Shown here: piece by piece, positions 50,100 through 60,541 of the stretch
Position numbering within the stretch: the first letter of the stretch is position 1
Layout of the letters: every line of letters starts with the position of its first letter
NCBI GenBank assembly: GCA_030849465.1
Contig: JARVLF010000013.1
Span: 372,001 to 436,000, forward strand
Direction: 5' to 3'
Length of the DNA: 64,000 nucleotides
Origin: Moesziomyces globuligerus
Taxonomy: Eukaryota > Basidiomycota > Ustilaginomycetes > Ustilaginales > Ustilaginaceae
Notes under the pieces: generated by a model
Database searches by the model: none
The model's input: only the letters and a program-made list of their open reading frames with translations
What the model was told of the DNA's origin: nothing
Translations under genes and position numbers: made by a program

Positions 50100-53000
50100 T
50101 TAGACGGGGTCGGAATGCACGGCGCGACCGAGCCCAAGACTGAGCACATCGAGCCACTTTCCCAGCTCATCCACAGTGCGGCCCAGACTCGCCGAGACCT
50201 GTTCCTTGGTCCTGAGCGATCCAAAGTCGAGCGGCCTGAGCTCGGGCGGCGGGACGACGCGGGGCGCACTCGCCGCCTTGACCGGCGTCGTGGGGCGTAC
50301 GGGCGCGGCGAGCGTGGCGTGCGTGGGCGGCTCGTCGTCGTGGCTGTGCGCGGTGAGGCTACCGATGCTGCCCGTGTTGCTGCGCACGTAGCCGGCGCGA
50401 AGCCGCGCGAGCCGACTGTACGCCTGCGCGTTGGCGCCTCGCTCCCACAGCTGCTGCAGATGCCGAGACGCCGACGCATGCGCGCCCGCCATGGTCGGAT
50501 CACTGCCCCCGTGCGACTGCCGATGATGCGCCACCATCTCCCCCGCCCCCTCCACCTCACCGCCCAACGATCCGCCCACCTCGCCCAACGAACCCGAGCC
50601 CACCTCCATCGCGCCCTTGCCGTCGTCGCCCGCGCTCGGCTTGGTCAGCGACTGCGAGCGCTTGCGCAGCGGCACATGCTCCCGCTCCCCCTCCCCACCC
50701 ACCGCCTGCCCCGAACCCAGCCCACCACCCACGCCGAACCGGAACGGCGTATTGCCCGTCCCTGTAAAGCTCGCCTTCTCCGGCCCCGCACCCGCCGCCC
50801 CCGCCGCCACGCCGCCCTTGATCGTCGCCGCCCCCGCACCCGGCTTGGCCGTCTCGACGACGGGCGCCGCAGGCTGCACCCGCAGCGTTCCCGTCGAGGC
50901 CGCAGCGCTGGCAGCGACATTGCCAGGCCGCCACGTGTTGGCATTGTCCGCCGCCGTGCTGCGCTGCGCGTGCGCCGCGGGCACGCCGACGCCGTCCGGT
51001 GCGTCGACGTCAAAGAGGCGCAGCAGCGGATGGTCGCGGATCGGGATCTGCACGGGCTGCTCCTCGGCCTCGTCCTCCTCCCACTCGTGCGCGCTGCGGA
51101 GCGTGTTGAACTCCCACCCCTCGCCGGTCTCCCTGCCGTCAAACGCAAACGAATCGCGGTTGCCCGCCTCGCCCCAATCGGCGGTCTCGGCGCCGATGAG
51201 GCTCATGCGCATGCCGCCCGCCTTGGTCCAGGCGTTGTACGCCTGGATGAGCTCCTTGAGCACGCCGACGGGCGTCTTGGCGTGCGTCTTGATCCACTTG
51301 AGCTTGGTGAGCTCGTCCGAGGTGGCGCGCTCGCGCGGCTCCTCGTTGAGGCACGCGGCGACAAAGTCGCGCATCGCCACCGAAAACTCGCCCTCGGCCG
51401 GCAGCCGCGGCGGCTTGGACTTGGGTATGAGCATGATGACGCGCATCTGCTCCACGTCGGCCAACGGCGGATTGCCCGTGGCCATCTCGTAGATCGTGAT
51501 GCCCAGACTCCACACGTCGGCCTTCTGGTCGTACGTCTTGCCCTCGGTGATCACCTCGGGCGCCATCCAGTACGGCGTGCCGACAAACGTGCTCCGCTTG
51601 CTGTGCACGCTGCTCGACGCCAGCGATGCCGCGACGCCAAAGTCGCACAGCAGGATCCGCCCCGTGCTCGTCAGCAGGATGTTGGCCGCTTTGATGTCGC
51701 GGTGGATGATGCCGCTCTTGTGCAGGTAGTTGAGCGCCACCAGCGTCTCGCGCACGATCACCGCGCAGTACCGCTCGGCGATCGGCCCGGCCTTCATCAG
51801 CGTACGCACGCTGCCGCCGTCGGCAAAGTCCATCACGATCCACAGCTCGGGCCCCTTGAGCCAGCAGCCCCAGTACCGCACCACGTTGCGCTGCGTCGCC
51901 TCGCGCAGCTGGCTCAGCAGCGTCACCTCGCGCTGGATGTCGCTCACGTCGTCGTCTGGTGTGTCGAGGTTGACCACCTTGAGCGCGACCGCCGCGCCGG
52001 TCTCGACGTGCACGCCGCGGTAGACGGCGCCATAGGCGCCCCGCCCCACCAGCTCCAGGCGACGGTAAACCGAGTTGACGGGCGCAGACGACTTGGACGG
52101 GCCGTTGCTGCCGCCGCGACCGGGGCCTCGGCGATCGGGAGGGCCGCCTCCTCCCGCACCTCCCGCGCCGCCGCCCCCACCTCCGCTCGCGTTGCCGCCT
52201 CTGTGACCGCCAGAGCCATCTTGACCGCCACCGTTGGACCGACCGGCACTGCCGCCTCGCACTCGACCTGCGCCGTTGCCCGAGGAAGCGCCGGCGCCCG
52301 CACCGCCACCTGCAGACGTGGATCTGCCGCCGTCGTCGCCGTGAGCCACGTTCTGTCCAGGAGCTGCCGTCGAGGCGGAATCCGCGCGACCGCGGCCATG
52401 TGGCTTGGGCTCCTTGTGCAGTGCTGGATTTAAAAGATCGATCAGCGCAGCGTAGGACCGCTTGGCGAGGCCGTGGCGGCGGTCGCGTTCCGAGCGTGTC
52501 GGCGACCTAGACTGAAGCTCAAGTTGAGCGGGCGGGGCAGACGAAGCGTGATGCTCTTTGCCTGCTGCGGGCGGCGCGATGGACGGAGGCGCATCTCGCA
52601 CCGAGCCGCCGGATGAATTCGAGTGCTGCAGATGCAAGCCCTGATCGCTCTCGGACGAGGGCGTGGTCTCGGTCTGTTGAGGAATATGGGGGAGGTCCTT
52701 GGACAAGGAGAGGTTCTCGTCCTCGGCCTCTGTGATTTGAGAGAAGCGCCAAAGGTGCGTCCTGCCATTCGTGTCGGCGTGCAAGCCCAGACCTTGGAGC
52801 CTGGGCGATTGCGGAGCCGAGGTCGGAAGGGAGCGAGAAGCCGGAGGCTCAGTGGTCGGTGCTTCGCGCTCGCGCTTGATGGGGTTGTCGAGCTCGTGCA
52901 GTGTTTGGGAGCATTGGTGTCGTAGGTCGAGTCTGGGATAGATGCCCAAGCTGGTGAGAAGTGAGGACGATGAGTTGGAACGGGAGCGGCCGTTGCTGGC

Positions 53001-54152
53001 ATTGTTGCCACTGCCTCTGGACGCATCGATGGAAGACTTGAAGCCGACGTCGAAGCTTCCAGCTCTGCGAATGACGCGTAAGCTCTTCTTGGTAGCCTGT
53101 GCAGCCGAGCGAGCAGCGACGGTGACGATGTCGCCTGACCTTCTACGCAGCTCTTTGGAAGAGGAGCTGGAGGCCATCATGGCGAACCTATCGAGGGCGT
53201 GCTGATCGCTGAGCTTGGTCCAGGAGGGAGGCAGTTGGTCTTCGGGCTCCCAATCGGCGAAGGTTTCGGACTCGCGTAGGGGCGAGCTGGGGATGGCGAT
53301 GCGAGAGCTGGCTGCGGGAGCCTCCTCGTCTTCGTCCTTGACGAGGCTGAGGCTGTGCGTGCTGGGTCTGGACTGGTGCTTGGAGGGGCGAGAATCGCGA
53401 AAGGCGTGCGAGAGTGCATTAGACGATTGCGAGCGCGGGAGTCGATGGCTGCGGCTGTGATGGTTCATGTCGAGGGCGGCATCGAACTTGGATCGCTGTG
53501 GGCCGTCCGACTTTCGGCGCTGATGGAGATAGCGAGGCTGGTGCGACCGATCCAAAGAAGCCTCGAGGTTGTGGCTGGAGTAGAGGAAGATGTCGCCGCT
53601 GTTGGGAAGGCTGAACTGGGAGCCTTCGGTGTGCGAGCGGAAGCGGCCGGGCTCCCTTCTGGTAGCGTCCGAGGTACGGCTGCTCGCGCTGGACTTGGCA
53701 TCCTGCGAAGCGCGTTTGCTCTGCCTCTTGAAGCTGCGGCCCCAGCTGAGACGATCGCTGATGGCGGAACCACCGAATTCCGAGACGGAGACGGAGCTGA
53801 AGGAGGTGCGGTGGGATGGAGAGATGGGATGACCGGATGAAGAGACGGAGGAGGACGAGGGGTTGGAGAAGGTGGCGCGGTAGAAGGGCGGCGGCGAGAT
53901 GGCAGTGGCGCCGTCTGTGGTGGGAGAGTGCTGGGCAATGCCGCCGTAGGCAAAGGTATGAAGCGACTTGCGCTCGGCATGGTAGAGGTCGTGCTCGGTG
54001 GCCGAGCGGACGAGGAAAGTGGGCACATGGGACTCGTGCTTGGACGGCGCGGGCGGGGCCGCGCTGTTGGCGAAGGGGATCTTGGTCGGCGAGGCGGACT
54101 GGTGACGGTGGCGGGATGGACCCGCCTCAGCCGAAAGAGTGTACAGCGACAT
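50100..54152 (-). CDS. NAK1: Kic1/Nak1-type Ste20 (germinal-centre) protein kinase
   Basis: Ser/Thr kinase of the GCK group, most like S. cerevisiae Kic1 and S. pombe Nak1, which act in the RAM/MOR pathway upstream of an NDR kinase in polarity and cell separation. One exon, 1350 residues. The kinase domain spans about 690-955 with P-loop GRGAYGAVYRG, VALKVVNLD, catalytic HRDIKAANILL, CDFGVAA and activation segment GTPYWMAPEVITEG. Unusually for this family, the kinase domain is not N-terminal: a 690-residue Ser-rich region precedes it. Its last 70 or so residues are a Gly/Arg-rich linker with RGG-like motifs. The C-terminal 400 residues are mostly disordered, with a final ordered helix (QVSASLGRTVDELGKWLDVL). 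The start is the first ATG in frame (54152). The name is by kinase-domain resemblance only. Confidence 0.82.
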   Translation of the reverse strand: MSLYTLSAEAGPSRHRHQSASPTKIPFANSAAPPAPSKHESHVPTFLVRSATEHDLYHAERKSLHTFAYGGIAQHSPTTDGATAISPPPFYRATFSNPSSSSVSSSGHPISPSHRTSFSSVSVSEFGGSAISDRLSWGRSFKRQSKRASQDAKSSASSRTSDATRREPGRFRSHTEGSQFSLPNSGDIFLYSSHNLEASLDRSHQPRYLHQRRKSDGPQRSKFDAALDMNHHSRSHRLPRSQSSNALSHAFRDSRPSKHQSRPSTHSLSLVKDEDEEAPAASSRIAIPSSPLRESETFADWEPEDQLPPSWTKLSDQHALDRFAMMASSSSSKELRRRSGDIVTVAARSAAQATKKSLRVIRRAGSFDVGFKSSIDASRGSGNNASNGRSRSNSSSSLLTSLGIYPRLDLRHQCSQTLHELDNPIKREREAPTTEPPASRSLPTSAPQSPRLQGLGLHADTNGRTHLWRFSQITEAEDENLSLSKDLPHIPQQTETTPSSESDQGLHLQHSNSSGGSVRDAPPSIAPPAAGKEHHASSAPPAQLELQSRSPTRSERDRRHGLAKRSYAALIDLLNPALHKEPKPHGRGRADSASTAAPGQNVAHGDDGGRSTSAGGGAGAGASSGNGAGRVRGGSAGRSNGGGQDGSGGHRGGNASGGGGGGAGGAGGGGPPDRRGPGRGGSNGPSKSSAPVNSVYRRLELVGRGAYGAVYRGVHVETGAAVALKVVNLDTPDDDVSDIQREVTLLSQLREATQRNVVRYWGCWLKGPELWIVMDFADGGSVRTLMKAGPIAERYCAVIVRETLVALNYLHKSGIIHRDIKAANILLTSTGRILLCDFGVAASLASSSVHSKRSTFVGTPYWMAPEVITEGKTYDQKADVWSLGITIYEMATGNPPLADVEQMRVIMLIPKSKPPRLPAEGEFSVAMRDFVAACLNEEPRERATSDELTKLKWIKTHAKTPVGVLKELIQAYNAWTKAGGMRMSLIGAETADWGEAGNRDSFAFDGRETGEGWEFNTLRSAHEWEEDEAEEQPVQIPIRDHPLLRLFDVDAPDGVGVPAAHAQRSTAADNANTWRPGNVAASAAASTGTLRVQPAAPVVETAKPGAGAATIKGGVAAGAAGAGPEKASFTGTGNTPFRFGVGGGLGSGQAVGGEGEREHVPLRKRSQSLTKPSAGDDGKGAMEVGSGSLGEVGGSLGGEVEGAGEMVAHHRQSHGGSDPTMAGAHASASRHLQQLWERGANAQAYSRLARLRAGYVRSNTGSIGSLTAHSHDDEPPTHATLAAPVRPTTPVKAASAPRVVPPPELRPLDFGSLRTKEQVSASLGRTVDELGKWLDVLSLGLGRAVHSDPV

Positions 54153-54758
54153 GGTGCGGCTCACCCACCGGACGTGGGGAGACGAGGATAGCTGGGGCTA
54201 ATCGAGCCACCGTTTCACGCGAAACGAGCCATGATTGTTATGCAGCGGAAGGAGGCCGACGACCGAGGGTGCGATGTCGAGGTGCGACAGACCGGGCGTG
54301 ATTCTGCTGTCGTTGCCGTGACTGAAGGTGGTCGTGGTTGCGATGGTGATTGGAGCAACGACACCTCGGAAGCAAGGTCGATGTTGCTGCCCAACGTCGC
54401 TTGTTCGGCACAGCCGGTCCAAAGCGAGCCTCTGAAACGGGCGCTGCGCCGCCGTCGAGAGCAGCAGTGCATTTGCATCAACATGCGCTCAATTTCCACT
54501 CGGCTCTGCGCCTCAGCAGCCAAAGCTCAAAAATCACCAACTTGAATCTATAAAACAAAGCAACGAAATCAGCGAGAGAAATTGGGTCGCGGAAAATGGA
54601 CCTCGAAATCCACATCGCTCCTCGGCAAGGTTTCTTGGCAAGCTTCCGGAGAAAAGTTTTCTCATTTGAAGTGCGAGTGCTGTGCTGTGACAGTAGCATC
54701 ACAGGGGACAGGAGGGAGCAGGGCTTTCCGTTTTCGGAGGCCGTCCAGGGCTGGCAGC
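54153..54758. other. Spacer between kinase and CDP-DAG synthase genes
   Basis: 606 bp between tandem minus-strand genes. It holds the kinase promoter and the 3' flank of CDS1. It contains a short palindrome-like GTTTCACGCGAAAC at 54214-54227; no gene. Confidence 0.4.
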
Positions 54759-56645
54759 TCAGGCCTTGAGGAGCTTGCCCTGGCCGACGAGGTAGCGGCT
54801 GATCTCGTGGTAGAGCTCCATCTGATCGTCGAGCGTGAGCTGCGTGACGACGGTCTGGAGGACCGAGCCGACGGTGACGTGGTGCTCGCGGATGAGCGAC
54901 GAGTAGTACACGTACGAGAAGAGGCCCATGAGGAACTGGCAGTCGAAGCGGTCGGTGAGGCCGCCGTGACCGGGGATGCTGTCGCCAAAGTCCTTGATGT
55001 TGAAGGCGCGCTTGAAGCCGCTGGCAAAGAAGCCGCCAAACGGCGCCACCAAGCTCGCAAACGCCGCCATGACCAGCGCGTGCAGCTGGAAGTACGTCCA
55101 GGGCAGCGCAGCTACGCGGTGACCCACCACCGACGAGGCCAGCGACGAAAGCGCCGGCGGAAGCGCAAGGTAGTGCCAGTGGAAGACCGGGTTGACATCG
55201 CACGTGATCTGCTTGAACGCATTCATACCCAGGCTCACCGCAGGGCAGATCATGTAGTTGAAGCGCTGGAACAACGTCGCCCATCCGTACGCAAACACCT
55301 CGGTGATGACCAGCGCACCTACAAAGCCCTCGACCGTCTTCTTGGGGCTCAGGTCGATGAGCGGCGTCTTGCCAAACGTCATGCCGCAGATGTAGGCAAA
55401 TACGTCGTTGCAGATGACCAGCGACGCGGGCAGCCAGAACCAGATCAGCCCCTCGAGGATGTTGTTGACGATAAAGTGGCTCGAGAACACGATGAGCAGC
55501 AGCGACATGTGCACCCAGCAAAACAGGCCGAACTGATGCTTGAGGTTGCGGCGCTTGAGGTTCGAGACGAACGCCATGAAGCCAAACACGTATAGCATGA
55601 ACGAGAGGAAGCGGTGGTGCCGGGCGAACGGAATGAAGTAGGCGTCGACAAAGACAATGTGCTTGAAGTAGTAGATGATCGATTCGCCGTACAAAAAGTA
55701 GTTGACCACGGCGAAGAAGTACCAGCTGAGCGTCTTGCTCCACAGCTCCTCGCGACGGCCTTCGAGCCGCTTCTGAGCGCGCTCCTCCTCCTCGTCGTCG
55801 TCCACCTCGCTCGTCGCCGCACTCGTCGGCGCCGACGACATGCGGCTCGAGCGTCCACCGCCGGTGACCGAAGGGCGGCCGGGGATGTTGAACAGCGCCA
55901 CCACCTCGCGGTAGACGAGCGTCTGCGAGACCATCACGAGGAGGATCATGTAAGGATGTCCGAGCAGCAGCAGCGCGATGAAGGCGCCGATCATGATAAA
56001 CGTGAACAGCGTCCTCTCCCAGATCTTCTTCCACTTGGCCTTGGCCGCCGCTGCGGCATCGTCGGCGCTCTGCTGCGATGACGCCTTCTGCGTGTCTGGC
56101 TGCGCAGATCGCGGAGCTGCGGTCTGAGACTTGGACGGCAGCGCAACGTCCTTACTGGCGGCTTTCGAGGCCGGCAGCAGGATGGACTGCGGCTGAGCCG
56201 CCTTGGGCTGCTCCGATTTGGGAGCAGCCGGCGCCGCCGGCGTCTCCTTGGGCGCCGAGGCGGCCTGCTTGGGCGCCTGGGCAGCAAAGGGCGCAGGAGG
56301 CGTCGGGACGACTTTGGCCTGTGCACCGAGCTTGTCGGCAGCAGCAGTAGCCAGGGACTGGTGGCCATTGACGCCATTGGAAGCCTCAGCAGCGGCAGCA
56401 ATGTCGGCTTTGCTGGAAGCCTGTGCGGTGGACTCGGTCTCGGCCTTGACATTGGCGGCCTTGTCCTTGGCAGCCTGCTTCTTGGATGCAGCGGTCTCCT
56501 TGACAGGCGCAGGCGGCGTCTGCTTGGGCGGCTGCTGCTGCGGCTGCGGCTGCTCGACGATCTCTTCCTCGTCCGATTCGATCTCTTCCACCTGAAGAGC
56601 CTCGAAGGCGGTGCGGGAGGCGAAGCGGCCTCCGTTGTGCGACAT
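54759..56645 (-). CDS. CDS1: Phosphatidate cytidylyltransferase (CDP-diacylglycerol synthase)
   Basis: Makes CDP-diacylglycerol from phosphatidate and CTP in the ER membrane, the branch point to PI, PS, PG and cardiolipin. One exon, 628 residues. The N-terminal 200 residues are Ala/Pro/Gln/Lys-rich and cytosolic. About eight membrane segments follow, including ERTLFTFIMIGAFIALLLLG, LSWYFFAVVNYFLYG and FMLYVFGFMAFVSNL. The CDP-DAG synthase signature is complete: SGFKRAFNIKDFGDSIPGHG followed by GLTDRFD, with the conserved KR, KD, HGG and DR positions. The ordered part is the usual eukaryotic length; only the N-terminal extension is longer. The start is the ATG at 56645; the longer in-frame start at 56735 lies in leader-like sequence. 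The stop precedes the kinase gene promoter by 0.6 kb. Confidence 0.92.
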   Translation of the reverse strand: MSHNGGRFASRTAFEALQVEEIESDEEEIVEQPQPQQQPPKQTPPAPVKETAASKKQAAKDKAANVKAETESTAQASSKADIAAAAEASNGVNGHQSLATAAADKLGAQAKVVPTPPAPFAAQAPKQAASAPKETPAAPAAPKSEQPKAAQPQSILLPASKAASKDVALPSKSQTAAPRSAQPDTQKASSQQSADDAAAAAKAKWKKIWERTLFTFIMIGAFIALLLLGHPYMILLVMVSQTLVYREVVALFNIPGRPSVTGGGRSSRMSSAPTSAATSEVDDDEEEERAQKRLEGRREELWSKTLSWYFFAVVNYFLYGESIIYYFKHIVFVDAYFIPFARHHRFLSFMLYVFGFMAFVSNLKRRNLKHQFGLFCWVHMSLLLIVFSSHFIVNNILEGLIWFWLPASLVICNDVFAYICGMTFGKTPLIDLSPKKTVEGFVGALVITEVFAYGWATLFQRFNYMICPAVSLGMNAFKQITCDVNPVFHWHYLALPPALSSLASSVVGHRVAALPWTYFQLHALVMAAFASLVAPFGGFFASGFKRAFNIKDFGDSIPGHGGLTDRFDCQFLMGLFSYVYYSSLIREHHVTVGSVLQTVVTQLTLDDQMELYHEISRYLVGQGKLLKA

Positions 56646-59600
56646 GGTGCAAGGTGGACACGGAGATCCAAAAGTGTCGATCCGAAGATGGCGTCGACGT
56701 GTGGTGTGGAGATGGAGGTGGAAGTCAAGACGCATCGGTGCCCTGGCCGAGAGGATGGCACAAAGGGCTGCGAAGACCCGCCAGCTGCCAATTCGCCGGA
56801 GCCTGGACTGGGCGAGACGAACGGGCCACCACCGCTCGACGCATCACTCACCTTTTTTCGCATTCGATCAGTAAGCGCGTGGCGTGCGCCCCAAAGCGAA
56901 GATTTGCACTGCGCTCTGGCGCCTTGGCTTCCGTGCATTTCTCAGAAAATGCCGCGTCGTCAGAATGCGGATGGATAGCACCCAAAAAACAGCCACAGCA
57001 GGGCACGACACGAGGCAGTGTGGAGGCTCAGCTGCGACGGTTGCACAGCAGGGTCAAACCGCCTTGGCACGAGCCTGTTGACGGAGGCAACGACGGATCT
57101 GGGCGTGAAAAAAGATGGAACGGCTCGTTGCTGTTATGCCACCTGCACACACACCATCACAGAGGATAAAATTTCCGGAGCTGCTCATCGCAGCCTAACA
57201 TTCAACACCATAAATGGAAATCCGACGTCCTGAATGCTATGCCCAAGCCGTCGGAGAGTAGCGACGGCCAAGACGAGCCATGCTCGGTCGGTGGCCGAGT
57301 TTCGACTGCTGTAGCCGCTGCGTAGCGGGAAAGCGGAAACAGAGGCGAATGGGCGGCTTCGCTGCGCTATTGGCTGCAGCCGGTCGATCAGAATGCAGCT
57401 CGTGCAGCATACATGCACCTCGCCTCGAAGCCACCCAGCCGACTAAAACAAAATCAAAACCATCCAGGGCCAATCCCGCTTGTGGGTGGCCAACTTCACC
57501 GCATGCTCGGGCAACGGCCCGCGCCTGTTCTTCTAGCGCCGATGCCCTGAGATGCAGGCCGGATCGCCATCCTTGTTTGTCTGTGAACTTTCTCGACCAA
57601 GACAGGCACCACCAGACGCCACGGACCCCGAGGTGCGGGACCATTCGGTGAAATTTGATCAAATGAAAGTCTCTTTGTTGGCAGAAGACATGAGCTTGGT
57701 GAAGACGGAGTGCACGCCACTCGGGTCGCTGCACTCGTTGCACTCGTTGCGAATGCACCCATCCTCCATAACAGACAAGCTGGCGTCTTGTCACGGGGCG
57801 TACTGTGGATGGAAGCGCCTCGGTGTGAGGTGCGATGCTATCGATCGTGTTTCGAGCACCGCCGCGGAAAATTTCACGACAAGCTCCGTGCAGCTGTCGC
57901 GCAGCCGCGACCTTACGGCGGAGTCGCCGTGCGCTTCCAACCCAACCCTTCGGCGACTGCCGACTGGGACAGCATCCGCGTCTACGCGGCTTCGGAGAAC
58001 CTGATGCTCAGAGAAGGTAGACTACAGTACCATCAGAAAAGAGGAATCCCTGAGGCTGGCTTCCCTCGGCTTCATCGAGAGATGAGAGCGTGCTTTCAGC
58101 GTGCGAAATGCGACCAGTGAATGCCAAGCTGTCAGATGAGCGTACAGCTTCGAGCTTCGACCCTCGTCGCACGCGCCCGAGCTGGCTGGACTCCGTCAGG
58201 GGAAAGATGCAGGTGAGAAATGGGGAGAAAAAGGAAAGGAAACGAAACCGAAAGCCACTTGGCAGCAGAGGTGGGTGTCTTCAAAAATTGTCAAAAAAAA
58301 AAAAACTAGAAAATAAGGATAAAGCTGAACCCTGATCGACCATCCTAACCGCACGCGAGACGCGACACACCCGGCACCAGCGCCACACTCACAGCGAGGC
58401 ATTCAGTTGACTGTCTACTGGACGCCGAAAGCCACCAGATGCTACAAGACTTCCTTTTGAGCGGCGGCGTGCCGATGATGTTTGGTGATGGCCGAACGAG
58501 GCTGTAGCACTGTACAGAAGTCTGAGGTCGGCGATCGGGAGCGAGACGAGGGCGGTCGAATCGAAGCCTGCATTCCCAACCTGCTGCAAGCGCGATGCAC
58601 GAGAAAACCCGCCGTGCTGCAGATGTGAGGTGCGCACTCGCACCGCCCTCTTCGCGTATCGCAGGCGACAATGAGCTCGATCGAATGCCTCATGTGCTGC
58701 CCTCTCGTGGTGCGCTGCCGACTCATGAGGATAAGGGCGCTCGACTTCAACTGTGACCGTCCATCTACAACAGCAAAGCTACTGTCGACTGAAAAGCTAG
58801 CACGGCAGGCGGTGCTGGTCTGGAGGCCGTATCGACACGCAGACCTTCAGACATAGCTAGTGTGACGCAGCTAGGTGAGAGAGGGAGCAGCACTTTACCA
58901 CTCTGGCCTGAGGATCGGGATTGATAGCATTGCAGCAACAGCATGCTACCAAAAGAAAGAAAAAAAAAATAGTAAAAAAAAGGTGGATTCAACTCCGCAG
59001 CAGATCAGCCAAGCTGTCTCGACTGTCGAGTGGTGCGCGCGCACGCGTTTGCGCCTGCCCGCTGCTGCACGTCTCAAGGCCACTGCGCTATCCGAACCAG
59101 GCTACTGTAAGCGGGCCGTCGCAAACAATCACGGGGCCCAAGCACGGTACAGGCTGCACTCGGCACTGCTCGCGCGCTTCGGTCCAGCCGCTTCGGTGTG
59201 CATCCATCTGTCGGGCAGATGTCGTTCCCGCCAAGCGAAGCGCGCATCTGGTTTCACACTGGATCGAGTCAACCCTGGCAGTCCAAGTCCAACACCATGC
59301 TTTTTTTTTCTCTAAAGCTTAACTCTTTTTTTTTCTTTCTTGCGTTGCTGGTGCCCACATGCGTAGACACCGCTTTCATGCCTGGCACGCTTGCACACGT
59401 CGGCCTGTCCGATAAGTGCCGGTCCTGCACCTAGCCCCTTGCACAACTGCGCCGTCGGACCCTTTTGGACCACCCCCTGCCTTTTGGCGCCAACCCAGCG
59501 ACGATTGCCTGGCAACCACTCGATATCGCTCGGCCCGCGCCATTGCTTTTCGTTGCGTCGGGCCCGCCTTGGTGTAGGCGTGCGGACAAGTGCGTGTTGG

Positions 59601-60112
59601 TGCGTGTCTGCGTGTGTGCGCGTGTCGGCTCTCCCGGGTGGCGTGGGCTTTCGGTCAGGCTGAGCTGCGCATCGATTCTCGGCGGCTGTCCTCTTGGTGG
59701 GTCCGTCCTCCGCGCTCGCTCACCGATTGTTGCTTCCCTGCTGCTGCTGCGTGCTGGTGCAGCGCGGCCCACGCCTCCTGCCAAGGTCGACGGCGCTATC
59801 CCGCGTCCTCTCCCAGCTTGGCTGCGTGGATGCGTCGACGCCAAACACGCTCGGCACGAGCCTATCACAATGTGGCTCCTTCGCGCCCACTTCGAGTGTT
59901 GCACTTCATTCGACGCATGGCGGACCGACAACATGCCTGCCTGCTCGCTCCTGCCGCACTGAATCGCAGGCTGCGCCTACGCCTGTAGCTGCTCCTGCCC
60001 TGCTCCTGCCCTGCTCCTGCGCCGCTCTGGCGCCGCTCCTGCACGGCTCCTGCATCCTCGCACCTTCTTTTCGGCTGAGCCGAACTGAACCCACCGCCAC
60101 TGCAGAAACTTA

Positions 60113-60152
60113 CGTGACTGCGTGACTGCGTGACTGCGTGACGGCGTGACGG
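60113..60152. repeat. 9-bp tandem repeat GTGACTGCG
   Basis: About four to five units of GTGACTGCG, the last varied to GTGACGGCG, about 390 bp before the ATG of the Ala/Glu-rich gene. It contains TGACTGCGTGAC palindromic pairs. A role as a transcription-factor site array is possible but untested. Confidence 0.65.
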
Positions 60153-60386
60153 CCAGGAGAAAGGGGCACTATCACAATAGGCAGCACACGCCTCTCCTCG
60201 TCGACGCTCGCCCTGAGCCAATCCAGCCGGCGTGTGTGCTGGCTCGGCCAGCGAATCGCAACGAAACACAACGAACGGCACAGCGCCGGCAGCCTGCCCC
60301 TTTGTTGCGCCCCTCGTCGCATCCGCACCTTTTTCGAGTTGCGTGCTTTGCCTGTCCACCGCCGCTCCGCACCTCGCAAGCCTCCG

Positions 60387-60393
60387 TTATATA
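60387..60393 (+). promoter_or_regulatory. TATA box of the Ala/Glu-rich gene
   Basis: TTATATA lies 149 bp before the ATG at 60542 and is followed by a C/T- and A/C-rich leader (CCTCTCCTCCGCACC..., CCTTCACAATG). This is a typical core promoter of a highly expressed fungal gene. Confidence 0.55.
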
Positions 60394-60541
60394 CTCGACT
60401 GCGCAGCCCTTATGCCCTGCCTCTCCTCCGCACCTATCTATTCTGTATCCAACCAACGACCTCGTCGCTGACCACCACCACCTCGACCTATACCCATCTC
60501 GCCTCATCGACCTTTTTCTTTGTCGACACATACCCTTCACA

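Larger units (their letters stand above)
56646..60541. promoter_or_regulatory. 3.9-kb divergent region without a supported gene
   Basis: The longest gene-free stretch outside the repeat island. It contains the promoters of CDS1 (-) and of the Ala/Glu-rich gene (+). Notable content: a small GCACTCGTT direct repeat (57727-57747), A runs (58287-58304, 58970-58981), T runs (59299-59340), CTGCTCCTGCC-like repeats (59990-60054) and a 9-bp GTGACTGCG repeat (60113-60152). An open frame at about 57711-58120 reads as a plausible small protein (EAPRCEVRCYRSCFEHRRGK, then PRPYGGVAVRFQPNPSATAD) but lacks an early ATG. It is noted only as a candidate exon. Confidence 0.45.

Noticed and set aside
50115..52433. 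772-codon open frame antisense to the kinase gene
   Set aside because: Arg/His-rich shadow; the sense strand encodes an intact protein kinase.
57237..57794. 185-codon minus-strand ORF in the CDS1 upstream region
   Set aside because: The first codon is GTG, not ATG; no domain; composition not coding-like.
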